64,000 bases of DNA, taken from positions 128,517 through 192,516 of the forward strand of contig CACAUA010000001.1 of NCBI GenBank assembly GCA_902535625.1, read 5' to 3'. Below are positions 21,648 through 32,059 of this stretch, in pieces. The translations under genes were made by a program, and so were the position numbers. Origin of the DNA: an uncultured Pelagibacteraceae bacterium (GTDB lineage Bacteria; Pseudomonadota; Alphaproteobacteria; Pelagibacterales; Pelagibacteraceae). Each line of letters opens with the position of its first letter. Position 1 is the first letter of the stretch. A model generated the notes under the pieces. That model was not told where the DNA came from. It ran no database searches and saw nothing but the letters and a program-made list of their open reading frames with translations.

Positions 21648-22511
21648 ATGCCAGAATTGCCAGAAGTAGAAGTTGTTAAACAGTCACTAAGTAGAACAAT
21701 AACAGGAAAAAAAATAAAAAAAGTATGTATAAAGAATAGGAATTTAAGGTACAAAATAAAAAAAGGTTTTGAAACAAGACTTCAATCAAAATCGATAAAA
21801 AAAGTTAAGAGGTTTTCAAAATATATCATACTAGTTTTAAATGATCAAAAATTTTGCTTAATTCATCTTGGAATGTCTGGCACTATACATCTCTTAAGAA
21901 AAAATATTTTAAATCAAAAAACAAATGCAAGTTTTTATCATAGTCCTTATTTGCCAAAAAAACATAACCATGTATTTTTGGAATTTGATAACATAAAAAT
22001 TATATATAATGATCCCAGAAGATTTGGTTATTTCAAATTATTTGAAAATAAGAATAATTTAGAAAATTTTATAAATAATTATGGTCCTGAACCCTTTTCC
22101 TCAGAATTTAATCTTAATTACTTAAAAAAATATTTTTATAATAAGAAAAAGAATATAAAAAATTTCCTCTTAGATCAGAAGTTTGTTTCAGGTTTAGGAA
22201 ATATTTATGCAAGTGAAATTTTATTTAATTGTAAAATAAATCCGAAAAAAAAAGCAAAATTTTTAACTGAAGACGATTGTATTAATATTATTAAATATTC
22301 AAGAAAAATTTTAAATCTAGCGATAAAAAAAGGAGGATCTAGTATAAGAGATTTTAAAAATACAGTTGGTAAAAATGGATCTTTTCAAGATAACTTTAAA
22401 GTATACAACAGAGAGAATAAGAGTTGTTTTTCTCCAGGATGCAAAGGAACAATAAAAAAAAAATTTATCACTAATAGATCGACATTTTTTTGTAATATTT
22501 GTCAAAAATAA
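21648..22511 (+). CDS. mutM: Formamidopyrimidine-DNA glycosylase
   Basis: MPELPEVEVVKQSL, NDPRRFGYFKLF, GLGNIYASEILF, C-terminal zinc finger. Confidence 0.97.
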   Translation: MPELPEVEVVKQSLSRTITGKKIKKVCIKNRNLRYKIKKGFETRLQSKSIKKVKRFSKYIILVLNDQKFCLIHLGMSGTIHLLRKNILNQKTNASFYHSPYLPKKHNHVFLEFDNIKIIYNDPRRFGYFKLFENKNNLENFINNYGPEPFSSEFNLNYLKKYFYNKKKNIKNFLLDQKFVSGLGNIYASEILFNCKINPKKKAKFLTEDDCINIIKYSRKILNLAIKKGGSSIRDFKNTVGKNGSFQDNFKVYNRENKSCFSPGCKGTIKKKFITNRSTFFCNICQK

Positions 22512-22561
22512 AAAATTATTTTATTGACCGTATAAATTTCTCGTTATATACAATCGCGCTT

Positions 22562-22822
22562 ATGGCAAACACTAAATCAGCTATTAAACGTATAAGACGT
22601 ATATCTCGTCAAACAACTGTAAATAAGTCTAGAAAGAGCAGGTTTAGATCTGCAATAAAAAAAATGAATTTAATTCTTGATAAAAAGGACAAAAAAGAAG
22701 CTTTAGCTTTTTTGCCAAAATTAAACTCTGAATTAATGAAAATAGCGAAGACAGGCGTGATAAAAAAGGAAAATGCGTCAAGAAATATTTCTAGGATAAC
22801 AAAAAAAATAAATTCCTTATAA
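22562..22822 (+). CDS. rpsT: 30S ribosomal protein S20
   Basis: MANTKSAIKRIRRISRQTTVNKSRKSRFRSAIKKM; start corrected to ATG at 22562. Confidence 0.95.
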   Translation: MANTKSAIKRIRRISRQTTVNKSRKSRFRSAIKKMNLILDKKDKKEALAFLPKLNSELMKIAKTGVIKKENASRNISRITKKINSL

Positions 22823-23056
22823 CAACTTTTAGTTTACTTAAAGAAATTACAACTCTAGAGATTATTTTTTCTATTAAAAAAAGAATTTTTGTAATCTTTT
22901 TGCTCTAAAATAAAAAAAGTAAATTTAAGATTACTAAATTTAACTCCCTCAAATAGGATTCAATTACTAATTTATACAATTGTAACTTTTATTTTTTTTT
23001 GAGAATAAAAATAAATTTATTGCATTGAATTATGAATAGGAGTTTAACAGACTCTC

Positions 23057-24466
23057 ATGAAAAATAATCTCACTAACATTAAATCAGAAAATATTAATAA
23101 GATTGATTGGAAATTATTACAAAATGAATTGAAAAATAAATTTGGTTCTGAGATTTATGATAGTTGGTTAAAAAAAATTGATTTAGTTGATGAGTTTAAA
23201 AATTATGTTTTATTATCTGTTTCGACAAGATTTATTAGAGACTGGATAACCTCAAGATATTTAGATCAAATATTACAAATAATTAAATTACATAAAAAAG
23301 ATATATCCAGAATAGAGTTTGTGATTAAAGAGAATATAAAGTTCGAAAATAATAATGAAATAAAAGAGTATAATTCATCTGATAATGAAAAAGTTTCTTT
23401 TATTAAAGATTCATATCTTCAATATAATCGAATTGATCCAAATAAAAACTTTGAAAATTTCTTGCTTGGTAAAAGTAATAAACTAGCTTTTGAGGCTGCC
23501 AAAAAAGTCTCAGAGCAAATAGCCCACTATAACCCCCTATATATTTATGGAGGAGTTGGAATGGGTAAGACACATTTATTAAATGCAATTGGTTTAAGTT
23601 TGAAAGAAAAAAATAAAGTAATGTTTATCTCTGCTGAAAGATTTATGTATCAATTTGTAAAATCTATAAAATCAAATGATATGGTAAAGTTTAAAGAGTA
23701 TTTTAGAAATACTGACATATTTTTGATTGATGATATTCAATTTATGAATGGAAAAGAAGCTATGCAAGAAGAGTTTTTTCATACGTTTAATGTTTTGCTA
23801 GAGAAAGGATCTCAAATCATTGTATCAGCAGACAGACCACCTAACAAATTAACTAGAATACAGGAAAGAATTAAATCTAGATTTTCTGGAGGACTAGTAG
23901 TTGATATTCAAAATGCTGATTTTGAATTAAGATATAATATACTAAAATCTAAAAATGATGATCTCAAAATTCATGATCCAAATAATATTTTAATCAGTGA
24001 TGAGATCATCAAATTTATTAGCACTGAAGTTAATACTAGCATTAGAGAACTTGTGGGTGCATTTAATAGAATAGTATCTTTCTCAAGAATTTATGGAAAA
24101 ACACCTTCAATATCAGAGGTAAAAGTAATATTAAAAGATCTATTAAATTTAACTGAAAATAAAGTTGATATAGACAATATTCAAACAATAGTTTGTAAAT
24201 ATTTTAAAATAAGTAAAAACGAAATGTTGTCACCAAGAAGGTCAAGATATCTTGTAAGGCCAAGACAAACTGCTATTTATTTAGCAAAAATGCTAACATC
24301 TAAATCTTTACCTGAGATAGGTCGATCATTTGCTAATAGAGATCACACAACCGTTATTCATTCAGTTAAAACAATAGAAAAATTAAGAAAAGACGATAAT
24401 GAATTAAATTTAAGCATTGATAGCTTAAAAAATAAAATATTATACAAACAAGAAAATGAAATTTAG
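23057..24466 (+). CDS. dnaA: Chromosomal replication initiator DnaA
   Basis: NPLYIYGGVGMGKTHLLNAIG, FLIDDIQFMNGKEAMQEEFFHTFN, RSFANRDHTTVIHSVKTIEKL. Confidence 0.98.
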   Translation: MKNNLTNIKSENINKIDWKLLQNELKNKFGSEIYDSWLKKIDLVDEFKNYVLLSVSTRFIRDWITSRYLDQILQIIKLHKKDISRIEFVIKENIKFENNNEIKEYNSSDNEKVSFIKDSYLQYNRIDPNKNFENFLLGKSNKLAFEAAKKVSEQIAHYNPLYIYGGVGMGKTHLLNAIGLSLKEKNKVMFISAERFMYQFVKSIKSNDMVKFKEYFRNTDIFLIDDIQFMNGKEAMQEEFFHTFNVLLEKGSQIIVSADRPPNKLTRIQERIKSRFSGGLVVDIQNADFELRYNILKSKNDDLKIHDPNNILISDEIIKFISTEVNTSIRELVGAFNRIVSFSRIYGKTPSISEVKVILKDLLNLTENKVDIDNIQTIVCKYFKISKNEMLSPRRSRYLVRPRQTAIYLAKMLTSKSLPEIGRSFANRDHTTVIHSVKTIEKLRKDDNELNLSIDSLKNKILYKQENEI

Positions 24467-25568
24467 TGTTAATCAACAGGATTTGCAAAAATCTTTAGGT
24501 TACTGTCAGGGTGTAATAGAAAAAAGAAGCACTTTACCTATTCTTTCAAATATCTTAATAGAGGCAGCAAATTCAAAGTTAAAAATTACAGCAACAGATT
24601 TAGATTTAATATTTGTAAATGAAATTTCAAATACTAAAATTTTTGATGAAGGCAAAACAACTACATCTTCTTCAATCATGTTTGATATTGTAAGAAAAAT
24701 ACCCTCTGGTAGTCAGATAAATTTTGAAAACACAGGAGAAAGTAAATTACAACTAGAGTCAAATAAATCTCTATTCAATTTAAATTCAATTAATGCATCT
24801 GAATTTCCAATTACAGATGAAAATTTCAATGAAAATGAATTTAATATAAATTCAAAAGATTTATTAAAACTTTTAAATAAATGTAAATTTTCGATTTCGA
24901 ATGATGAAACAAGGCATTATCTTAGTGGTATTTTTTTCCATCAGACCCAAACAGATGATAAGAATTTTTTAACTGCAGCCGCAACAGATAGTCATAGAAT
25001 GTCTATTTCAAAAGTAAGACTAAAAAATAAAATTGAATTTGAACCAATAATACTTCCAAAAAAAACTATATTTCAATTATGTTCCCTTTTAGAAGATTAT
25101 GATGGTGAGGTTAAAGTCTCAAATATTAAATCTAAAATTAAATTTGAACTTAATAATAGTATTTTGATATCAAAATTAATCGATGGAAAATTCCCTAATT
25201 ATATTCAAGTTATCCCTAGAGAAAATCAAAAAAAACTTGAAATAGATCTAAAATCTTTTTTAAATTCCGTTGATAGAGTAGCATCAGTTTCTCTTGATAA
25301 AAAAGATGGTGTAAAATTTAATTTGACTAAAGATAATTTAGATTTATCTGTCAATAACACTAATAGTGGTGATGGTAAAGAAAGCCTATCTGTAAAATTT
25401 GAGTCAGATTTAGATATAAGTTTTAATTCTAGATATTTGCTAGATATAGCATCCCAACTAAATGGTGATAACATTGAAATATATTTGAAGGATACTGGAT
25501 CTCCAGCTTTAATAAAAGATCCTGCAGATTTTGACAGTATTTATGTTGTAATGCCTATGAAAGGTTAG
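24456..25568 (+). CDS. dnaN: DNA polymerase III beta subunit
   Basis: EKRSTLPILSNILIEA, LSGIFFHQ, AATDSHRMS, VMPMKG C-terminus. Confidence 0.97.
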   Translation: MKFSVNQQDLQKSLGYCQGVIEKRSTLPILSNILIEAANSKLKITATDLDLIFVNEISNTKIFDEGKTTTSSSIMFDIVRKIPSGSQINFENTGESKLQLESNKSLFNLNSINASEFPITDENFNENEFNINSKDLLKLLNKCKFSISNDETRHYLSGIFFHQTQTDDKNFLTAAATDSHRMSISKVRLKNKIEFEPIILPKKTIFQLCSLLEDYDGEVKVSNIKSKIKFELNNSILISKLIDGKFPNYIQVIPRENQKKLEIDLKSFLNSVDRVASVSLDKKDGVKFNLTKDNLDLSVNNTNSGDGKESLSVKFESDLDISFNSRYLLDIASQLNGDNIEIYLKDTGSPALIKDPADFDSIYVVMPMKG

Positions 25569-26263
25569 TTAGCAAGACCAAGCTCAGAATAAATTTCTTT
25601 TTGCAATAATTTTACAAATTCTGTTTCTTCGATCCCTGTATTAATTGGTTTTAAAATAGAAATAGTAATCGTTTTATTTGGCTTCATCTTTCCAGATTTT
25701 GGCCATACTCTTCCAGAGTCAATAGCGACGGGTTGACATTTTACATTTAATTCTCTGTAAATTCTTCCAACTCCCTTTTTAAAAGGAATAATTTCATCTG
25801 GTAGAACTCGAGTGGCTTGTGGAAAAATTATTACAGGTCTTTTTGTTTTTTCCATAACTTCTTTAATTTTTTCAGTAAAATTAAGGTTTTCTTTAGAAAC
25901 TTTATTTCTATTCACAGAAATAGAATCTATCTTTCTTAAATACCAACCAAATATCGGAATATTTAATAGTTCTTTTTTAAGAATAAAAATTGGTGAATTA
26001 AATATTGTTTGTAAAAAAAAGGTTTCAAACATCGATTGATGAGAGCATGCGATAAAGAAATTTTCGTTATTAATTATGTTTTCTTGACCTTTTATTACTA
26101 CACTGGTTGAGTAAAAAATTTTTAAGCAGAACGAGGACCAGTATCCAAAAAGTTTACCCCCAAAAAGAGTGATTTTCTTTGGTAGTATTAATGACGGAAG
26201 AAAAATAATACATATTAAAATTAATCCAGAAAAAAATATACTTTTAAAGAGGATATTTCTCAT
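25565..26263 (-). CDS. plsC: 1-acyl-sn-glycerol-3-phosphate acyltransferase
   Basis: ACSHQSMFETFF, IIFPQATRVLPDE, KKGVGRIYRELNVKCQPVAID. Confidence 0.88.
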   Translation of the reverse strand: MRNILFKSIFFSGLILICIIFLPSLILPKKITLFGGKLFGYWSSFCLKIFYSTSVVIKGQENIINNENFFIACSHQSMFETFFLQTIFNSPIFILKKELLNIPIFGWYLRKIDSISVNRNKVSKENLNFTEKIKEVMEKTKRPVIIFPQATRVLPDEIIPFKKGVGRIYRELNVKCQPVAIDSGRVWPKSGKMKPNKTITISILKPINTGIEETEFVKLLQKEIYSELGLAN

Positions 26264-26276
26264 TATAAGTTTTAAG

Positions 26277-27491
26277 TTAGATTATATCTGTTAATTTTTG
26301 TCTTTTTCTAATAATCTTTACTTTATTTCCTTTAATCAAAATTTCAGCAGGCCTTAATCTAAGATTGTAATTAGATGATAATGAAAAACCATAGGCGCCT
26401 GTATCGCAAATAATCATAATATCATTTTCTTTTATATTCTGAAATTTCCTTTCTGTTAAAAATTTATCAGTTGTTTCACATACTGGGCCTACAAATTCTA
26501 ATGTTTTCTTTGATCGCGACTTATTTCTTAGGGATGGAACTATCCTATGTTTTGCATTATACAAAGCTGGTCTTATCAAATCATTCATTGCTGCATCTAA
26601 TATTACAAATGTTTTTGTTTTGTTATGTTTTAAATAAATTACTTTAGATGCAAGTATACCAACATTTCCAATTATAGATCTTCCAGGTTCAAAAATTATT
26701 TTACAATTGTATTTATTTTTAAATTTAATTATAGATTTTTTATATTTTGTATAATTAAGTTTTTTCTTTTTATTATCATAATTTATCCCCATCCCACCAC
26801 CTAAATCAATGAACTCAAATTTATAATCTAAATTTTTTAAAAGTTTATCAAGAACATTTAGCATTTTTTCGTAGGGTTTGTGGTTTAAGATTTGACTACC
26901 GATATGAACACTTAAGCACTTAATATTTATAAATTTTGATTGTTTCATCAAATTAATAATTTTTACAAAAGTCTTTTGATCTACACCAAATTTATTTTCA
27001 CTTTTACCAGTTGAAATTTGTTTCAATGTTTCAGCATCTGTATCTGGATTTAATCTTAGTCCTATATCAACAACTTTATTTAGTTTTTTTGCAGCTGCTT
27101 CAATCGCCAAAACTTCACTTAATGACTCAGAATTTATTAATAATATTTTTTGCTTAATTGCGTACTCAATTTCATCTCTTGTTTTACCAACTCCAGAGAA
27201 AACTATCTTATTTTTATCAATACCAGCTTTAAGTGATGCATATAATTCACCCTTTGAAACTACATCTGCCCCAAGGCCAAGTTTTTTTATTTCTTTTAAT
27301 AATGAAATATTTGAATTAGATTTTACAGAAAAACAAATCAAAGGTTTAATTTCTTTAAAAGCTTTTTTAAAATTCTCTACATTTTCTCTTAAATTTTTAT
27401 AAGAGTAGCAATATAGAGGTGTATTAAATTTTTTTGTCAACCTCTCAATATTTTTTCCTTCAATAAAATATTTATTGTTTATATATCTCAT
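26277..27491 (-). CDS. lysA: Diaminopimelate decarboxylase
   Basis: TPLYCYSYKNLRENV..CFSVKSNSN, SVHIGSQI, EPGRSIIGNVG, CDTGAYGFSLSSNYN. Confidence 0.96.
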   Translation of the reverse strand: MRYINNKYFIEGKNIERLTKKFNTPLYCYSYKNLRENVENFKKAFKEIKPLICFSVKSNSNISLLKEIKKLGLGADVVSKGELYASLKAGIDKNKIVFSGVGKTRDEIEYAIKQKILLINSESLSEVLAIEAAAKKLNKVVDIGLRLNPDTDAETLKQISTGKSENKFGVDQKTFVKIINLMKQSKFINIKCLSVHIGSQILNHKPYEKMLNVLDKLLKNLDYKFEFIDLGGGMGINYDNKKKKLNYTKYKKSIIKFKNKYNCKIIFEPGRSIIGNVGILASKVIYLKHNKTKTFVILDAAMNDLIRPALYNAKHRIVPSLRNKSRSKKTLEFVGPVCETTDKFLTERKFQNIKENDIMIICDTGAYGFSLSSNYNLRLRPAEILIKGNKVKIIRKRQKLTDII

Positions 27492-27604
27492 GATACTTTT
27501 TGAATATTCTTACTTAATTCAGATTTATATTCTGGATCGCCTTTACGGCCACAAGCAACCACAAAATATAAACAAAGTATAATAATTAAAATTTTTTTAC
27601 CCAT
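27488..27604 (-). CDS. LptM/YifL-like small lipoprotein (38 aa), not in ORF track
   Basis: MGKKILIIILCLYFVVACGRKGDPEYKSELSKNIQKVS; lipobox VVAC-GRKGDPE; overlaps argH 3' end and the lysA start. Confidence 0.75.
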   Translation of the reverse strand: MGKKILIIILCLYFVVACGRKGDPEYKSELSKNIQKVS

Positions 27605-28985
27605 TTTTTGCATTTTTTATCATTTTCTTAACGTTCTCAAAAGAAGTTCCACCATAAGATTTTTTTGAATTAATTGAATTTTCCAGATTTAGTATTTTAT
27701 AAACATTTAATGTAAGTTTTGGCTCAATTTGATTTATCTCTTTCAATTCTAGTTCGTGAAGCTTTTTGTTTTTTTTTTCAGCTAGATTAATTATTTTTGC
27801 AGTTTGTATGTATGCCTTTCTAAAGGGATATCCAAGTTCTCTTACAATGTAATCAGATAAATCTGTAGCTGTAGTAAATCCTTTTTCTGCAAGAGATAGC
27901 ATACTTTTTTTATTTATTATTAAATTTTTTAATACATCATTCAACAATGACAGGGATATTTTTAATTGATCATTTGTTTTAAAAACAATTTCTTTGTCAT
28001 CCTGTAAATCTTTAAAATATGATAAGGGTAACCCCTTTAATATTGAAATCATAGAATTAATATTTCCAATAAATATTCCAGTTTTACCTCTCAAATATTC
28101 TAATGGATCAGGATTCTTTTTTTGTGGCATTATAGACGAACCGGTTACTAATTTATCATTTAAAGTTATCATGTTAAATGCATCAGAATTCCAAATTATG
28201 AGTTCTTCAGCAATTCTAGAAATGTGTAAAGAGCAAGCTAGACAAGAATATAAAAAGTCTAAAACAAAATCTCTATCAGATACAGTATCTACAGAATTGT
28301 TTGTTGGTTTTTTAAATTTAAGTTTTTTTGTGGTGTAATTTCTGTCAATTTTAAAAGAAGTGCCAGATAAAGCCCCTACACCTAAAGGATTTTCATCTAA
28401 AAACTCTAAATTATTTTTAAATTTTTTCTTATCTCTCTTAAACATTTCAACATATGCTAGTAGATAATGTGCTAAAGATAAAGGTTGTGCATTTTTTAAA
28501 TGTGTAAATCCTGGCATAATTGTTCTAACATTTTTTTGCGCAAGATTTAGAATATTTGAATTTGTATTATCTAATAAAATTATTATTTTTTTTGTTGCTT
28601 CTTTTAACCATAATTTAAGGTCTGTAATTACCTGATCATTTCTAGATCTTGCAGTATGAACATATCCGGCATCATCACCAATAAGTTCAAATAATCTATT
28701 TTCTATATTCATATGAATATCCTCTAAATCATAATCAAAATTAAATTTTTTTTTTACAATTTCATTTTTAATTCTTTTTAATCCCCAGATTATCTTATTC
28801 TTTATTCTAAAATTTATAATTTTCTGTTTGTGAAGCATTTCAACATGGGCAATTGACCCTTCGATATCTTCTTTAAATAGTCTTTTATCTACTGGTAATG
28901 AACCACCAACTTTTTTAAATAAAGTTGAGGCATTTTTCTTAATTCTGGTCCCCCAAATTGGTTTATTGTTTTTATTTTTACTCAT
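27597..28985 (-). CDS. argH: Argininosuccinate lyase
   Basis: IHMNIENRLFELIGDDAGYVHTARSRNDQVITDLKLW, GSSIMPQKKNPDPLEYLRGKTG. Confidence 0.97.
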   Translation of the reverse strand: MSKNKNNKPIWGTRIKKNASTLFKKVGGSLPVDKRLFKEDIEGSIAHVEMLHKQKIINFRIKNKIIWGLKRIKNEIVKKKFNFDYDLEDIHMNIENRLFELIGDDAGYVHTARSRNDQVITDLKLWLKEATKKIIILLDNTNSNILNLAQKNVRTIMPGFTHLKNAQPLSLAHYLLAYVEMFKRDKKKFKNNLEFLDENPLGVGALSGTSFKIDRNYTTKKLKFKKPTNNSVDTVSDRDFVLDFLYSCLACSLHISRIAEELIIWNSDAFNMITLNDKLVTGSSIMPQKKNPDPLEYLRGKTGIFIGNINSMISILKGLPLSYFKDLQDDKEIVFKTNDQLKISLSLLNDVLKNLIINKKSMLSLAEKGFTTATDLSDYIVRELGYPFRKAYIQTAKIINLAEKKNKKLHELELKEINQIEPKLTLNVYKILNLENSINSKKSYGGTSFENVKKMIKNAKNG

Positions 28986-29004
28986 GTTATTCAATTACAA
29001 ATCT

Positions 29005-29535
29005 ATGAAATTTATATTTATATCCATTAAAATAATATTTTTTTACTTCATATCATTTAGCTCTTCATATTCAATAGAAGCGCCAAATATAAAAAATCTA
29101 ATAATTTATGAGGAAAAACAAAAAATTAAGTTTTTTGACTTTTTAAATGAGGCAGGAAATAAAGTTAATTTGAAAGATTTTAAATCTGAATTAATTATTT
29201 TGAATTTTTGGGCAACATGGTGTGCTCCTTGTAAAGAGGAAATGCCATCTTTAAATAACCTTCAAATAATTAATGATGAAAAAAAAATAAAGATTATCCC
29301 AATAAATATAGGTGGAGAAAATATTAGTAAATCTAAGAAGTTTTTTGATGACCTGCTTATAAAAGAATTACAAGTTTTTGTTGGTGATGGTGCTGGAATT
29401 GCAAAAAATTTAAAATTAAGAGGAATACCCACAACAATATTTATTGATAAGGATGGTTATGAGTTTGCAAGAATTGTTGGATCAATAGATTTTAATAGTG
29501 ATGAATTTTTAAATTGGTTAGATGAATTAAATTAA
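29005..29535 (+). CDS. tlpA: TlpA-like thioredoxin-fold oxidoreductase
   Basis: LNFWATWCAPCKEEMPSLNNLQ; LRGIPTTIFIDKDG; divergent from argH. Confidence 0.88.
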   Translation: MKFIFISIKIIFFYFISFSSSYSIEAPNIKNLIIYEEKQKIKFFDFLNEAGNKVNLKDFKSELIILNFWATWCAPCKEEMPSLNNLQIINDEKKIKIIPINIGGENISKSKKFFDDLLIKELQVFVGDGAGIAKNLKLRGIPTTIFIDKDGYEFARIVGSIDFNSDEFLNWLDELN

Positions 29536-29732
29536 TTTTTATAAAAGTAAGCTAATGCTACTAGCACAATTATAGCAACAAATTGTAGTAAGACTCTAAG
29601 CTGCATTAACTTGTTAGATGTTTTTTTATCTCCGTCTCCTTTAAAAAGTGTTCTAATTCCAAGAATTAAGACTACAGCTACAGCTGCAAGCAAAACAATT
29701 GCTGCAATTTTAACAAATATTTCAGAAATCAT
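29532..29732 (-). CDS. Two-TM protein, HIG1-domain-like
   Basis: 66 aa, GIRTLFKGDGDKKTSNKLMQLRVLLQFVAIIVLVALAYF. Confidence 0.7.
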   Translation of the reverse strand: MISEIFVKIAAIVLLAAVAVVLILGIRTLFKGDGDKKTSNKLMQLRVLLQFVAIIVLVALAYFYKN

Positions 29733-29781
29733 ACTTTGATTTTAGTTTCTTTTTAAAATAAAAAAACATAATTACTTATCT

Positions 29782-30438
29782 ATGACATTTTGCCTTGAAT
29801 CAACAATTATAAAACCTGAAAATGGGTCTGACATCAAAAATGCAGTAATTTTACTTCATGGATATGGTGGAGATGGAAAAGATATAAGCATGTTAACTCT
29901 GAATTGGAAAAGGTTTTTAACCAATACAGTTTTCTTATGTCCGAATGGACATGAACCATGTAAAATTAATCCTATTGGCTATCAATGGTTTGATTTAGAA
30001 ACAAATGATAAAAATTATATTTTAAATGAAGTAAAAAAAGCTGAAGATAAATTAAGAAAATACATTGAAGAAGTTAAAGCAGAATATAATTTGGAAAATT
30101 CAAAGATATGTTTATCTGGATTTAGTCAGGGTTGCATGATGTCAATAAACTTGGGCTTAACTTCTAAAGATCCCTTTAATTGTATTGTTGGATTTTCTGG
30201 AAAGATTATAGATAAAGAGGATCTTAGTTTAAGATTAATTTCTAAAACAAAAACTTTATTAATTCATGGTGAAAAAGATGAAATAGTTCCACCCAACAAT
30301 TTATTGGAAGCAAAAGATTTTTTTACACGCAATAATATTAGTATAGAAACTTTAATGATCAAAGACTGCGACCATCATATACCAGTTGAAGCTTCAAGTA
30401 ATGCATTAAAATTTATCAAAGATAATTTTGATATTTAA
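29782..30438 (+). CDS. Phospholipase/carboxylesterase (alpha/beta hydrolase)
   Basis: AVILLHGYGGDGKDI, CLSGFSQGCMMSINLGL, LIHGEKDEIVPP, DHHIP. Confidence 0.88.
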   Translation: MTFCLESTIIKPENGSDIKNAVILLHGYGGDGKDISMLTLNWKRFLTNTVFLCPNGHEPCKINPIGYQWFDLETNDKNYILNEVKKAEDKLRKYIEEVKAEYNLENSKICLSGFSQGCMMSINLGLTSKDPFNCIVGFSGKIIDKEDLSLRLISKTKTLLIHGEKDEIVPPNNLLEAKDFFTRNNISIETLMIKDCDHHIPVEASSNALKFIKDNFDI

Positions 30439-30495
30439 AGAGAATTAACTTTTTGTTACATTGATTAATAATAATATATAATATATTAAACAGTT

Positions 30496-31068
30496 ATGAC
30501 TTTGATGATCAATGAAAACCTTTCACTTGAAAAATGTCCGGCTCTAGTTCTTAATGCAGATTATAGACCATTAAGTTATTATCCTTTATCATTATGGTCA
30601 TGGCAAGACGCTATTAAATCTGTATTTTTAGATAGAGTCTCAATTGTAAGTCATTATGATAGAATGATAAGAAGCCCATCATTCTCTATGCAGTTACCAA
30701 GTGTTATTGCATTAAAATCTTTTATAAAGCCTCGTTCAAATCCAAATTTCACAAGATTTAATGTTTTTCTACGAGATAAGTTTAGTTGTCAATATTGTGG
30801 AAGTAATGATGAACTAACTTTTGACCATCTTCTTCCAAGATCAAAAGGTGGAAAAACTGATTGGGAAAACGTTGTTACTGCATGCTCAGCATGTAATGTA
30901 AAAAAAGGTGGAAGATTGCTAAAAAATTCTGGAATGAAGTTAAATCAATGGCCTTTTCAACCAACAACAGAAGATCTTCATAGAAATGGGAAGAATTTTC
31001 CTCCTAATTTTCTACACAGCAGTTGGATGGATTATTTATATTGGGATGTAGAATTAGATCCTAGCTAA
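30496..31068 (+). CDS. HNH endonuclease family protein
   Basis: FSCQYCGSNDELTFDHLLPRSKGGKTDWENVVTACSACNVKKGGR. Confidence 0.9.
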   Translation: MTLMINENLSLEKCPALVLNADYRPLSYYPLSLWSWQDAIKSVFLDRVSIVSHYDRMIRSPSFSMQLPSVIALKSFIKPRSNPNFTRFNVFLRDKFSCQYCGSNDELTFDHLLPRSKGGKTDWENVVTACSACNVKKGGRLLKNSGMKLNQWPFQPTTEDLHRNGKNFPPNFLHSSWMDYLYWDVELDPS

Positions 31069-31604
31069 ATTTTTTCAGAGATATTTATAGCAATTTTTGA
31101 GCCAGTTTTAATAATTTTATCCATTACTGAATATAATCCTTTTTTTGTTGCGCCGTGTTCATATGCAATATCTTTATGTTCTAATTCATCTGCTCTAAAT
31201 TTTTCAATTTTTTCTCTAAGTTTTTTCTCATCGTCTTGTAATTGATTTATTTGACTTTGGTAATGTTTATCAATTACTTCCTCAACAGAGGCTGTACATA
31301 GCATTGCTGCCTTTTTTCCTAATATTGTTGAGCCGAAACCTAAACCTACTCCTAATAAATCCCATAGTGGTAAAAATTTAGTTGGTTTTATATTTCTTTC
31401 TCTGATTTCATTTTCAAAAAAATCACTATGTTCTTGCTCATGTTCTCTCATTTCTTCTACTAATTTTAATAGTTCAGGATCCTTTTTAAATGTTTTCAGT
31501 GCTAAAAGTTGACCTTCATATATTTTAATTGCACCTCTTTCACCCGCGTGATCAACTCTAATAAATTCTTCTAATTTTTTCTTGTTAGTCTTTTTCATAT
31601 ACAA
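31065..31604 (-). CDS. coq7: Demethoxyubiquinone hydroxylase
   Basis: RVDHAGERGAIKIYEGQL, EMREHEQEHSDFF, RADELEHKDIAYEHGA. Confidence 0.93.
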   Translation of the reverse strand: MYMKKTNKKKLEEFIRVDHAGERGAIKIYEGQLLALKTFKKDPELLKLVEEMREHEQEHSDFFENEIRERNIKPTKFLPLWDLLGVGLGFGSTILGKKAAMLCTASVEEVIDKHYQSQINQLQDDEKKLREKIEKFRADELEHKDIAYEHGATKKGLYSVMDKIIKTGSKIAINISEKI

Positions 31605-32058
31605 GAGCTCTTAGCGAAAATAATACAATTAGTAAAGATGTTAAAAAATTCAATCCTGATAAAGAGATGCCTAATATAGTGAACTCTACATCTTTACAAT
31701 TTTTAACCATTCCAAGACTTTCAATTATTTTTTCTTTATTCGTGATATCTATATTTGTGTTTGAGCAACCAGCATATTCATCAAAAATGCCATTTTCTAT
31801 ACCGAAATGATATCCTGCAAGAGCAGTGCTCAGTGTGAATGTAATGATTAAAGCAATTAATATTCTATCAGATTTAATATAGTTATATCCCAAAAAACAA
31901 ATGAAGATCGCTACTAAAAAAGGAATTCTTTGATAAATACATAATTTACATGGTAAAAACCCAAGAACTTTTTCAATATAGATCGCAGATAATATCGCAA
32001 TAATTGAGTATATAAAAATTAATAAATAAATGTTTTTTCTTTTTAAAATAAAATTCAT
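31585..32058 (-). CDS. dsbB: Disulfide bond formation protein DsbB
   Basis: GFLPCKLCIYQRIPF plus periplasmic Cys pair, four TM. Confidence 0.85.
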   Translation of the reverse strand: MNFILKRKNIYLLIFIYSIIAILSAIYIEKVLGFLPCKLCIYQRIPFLVAIFICFLGYNYIKSDRILIALIITFTLSTALAGYHFGIENGIFDEYAGCSNTNIDITNKEKIIESLGMVKNCKDVEFTILGISLSGLNFLTSLLIVLFSLRALVYEKD

Positions 32059-32059
32059 T

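Noticed and set aside
22823-23056. Possible oriC between rpsT and dnaA
   Set aside because: AT-rich, but I found no TTATCCACA-like DnaA box cluster by eye; dnaA location alone is not evidence of the origin in alphaproteobacteria. A GC-skew analysis of the whole chromosome would decide.
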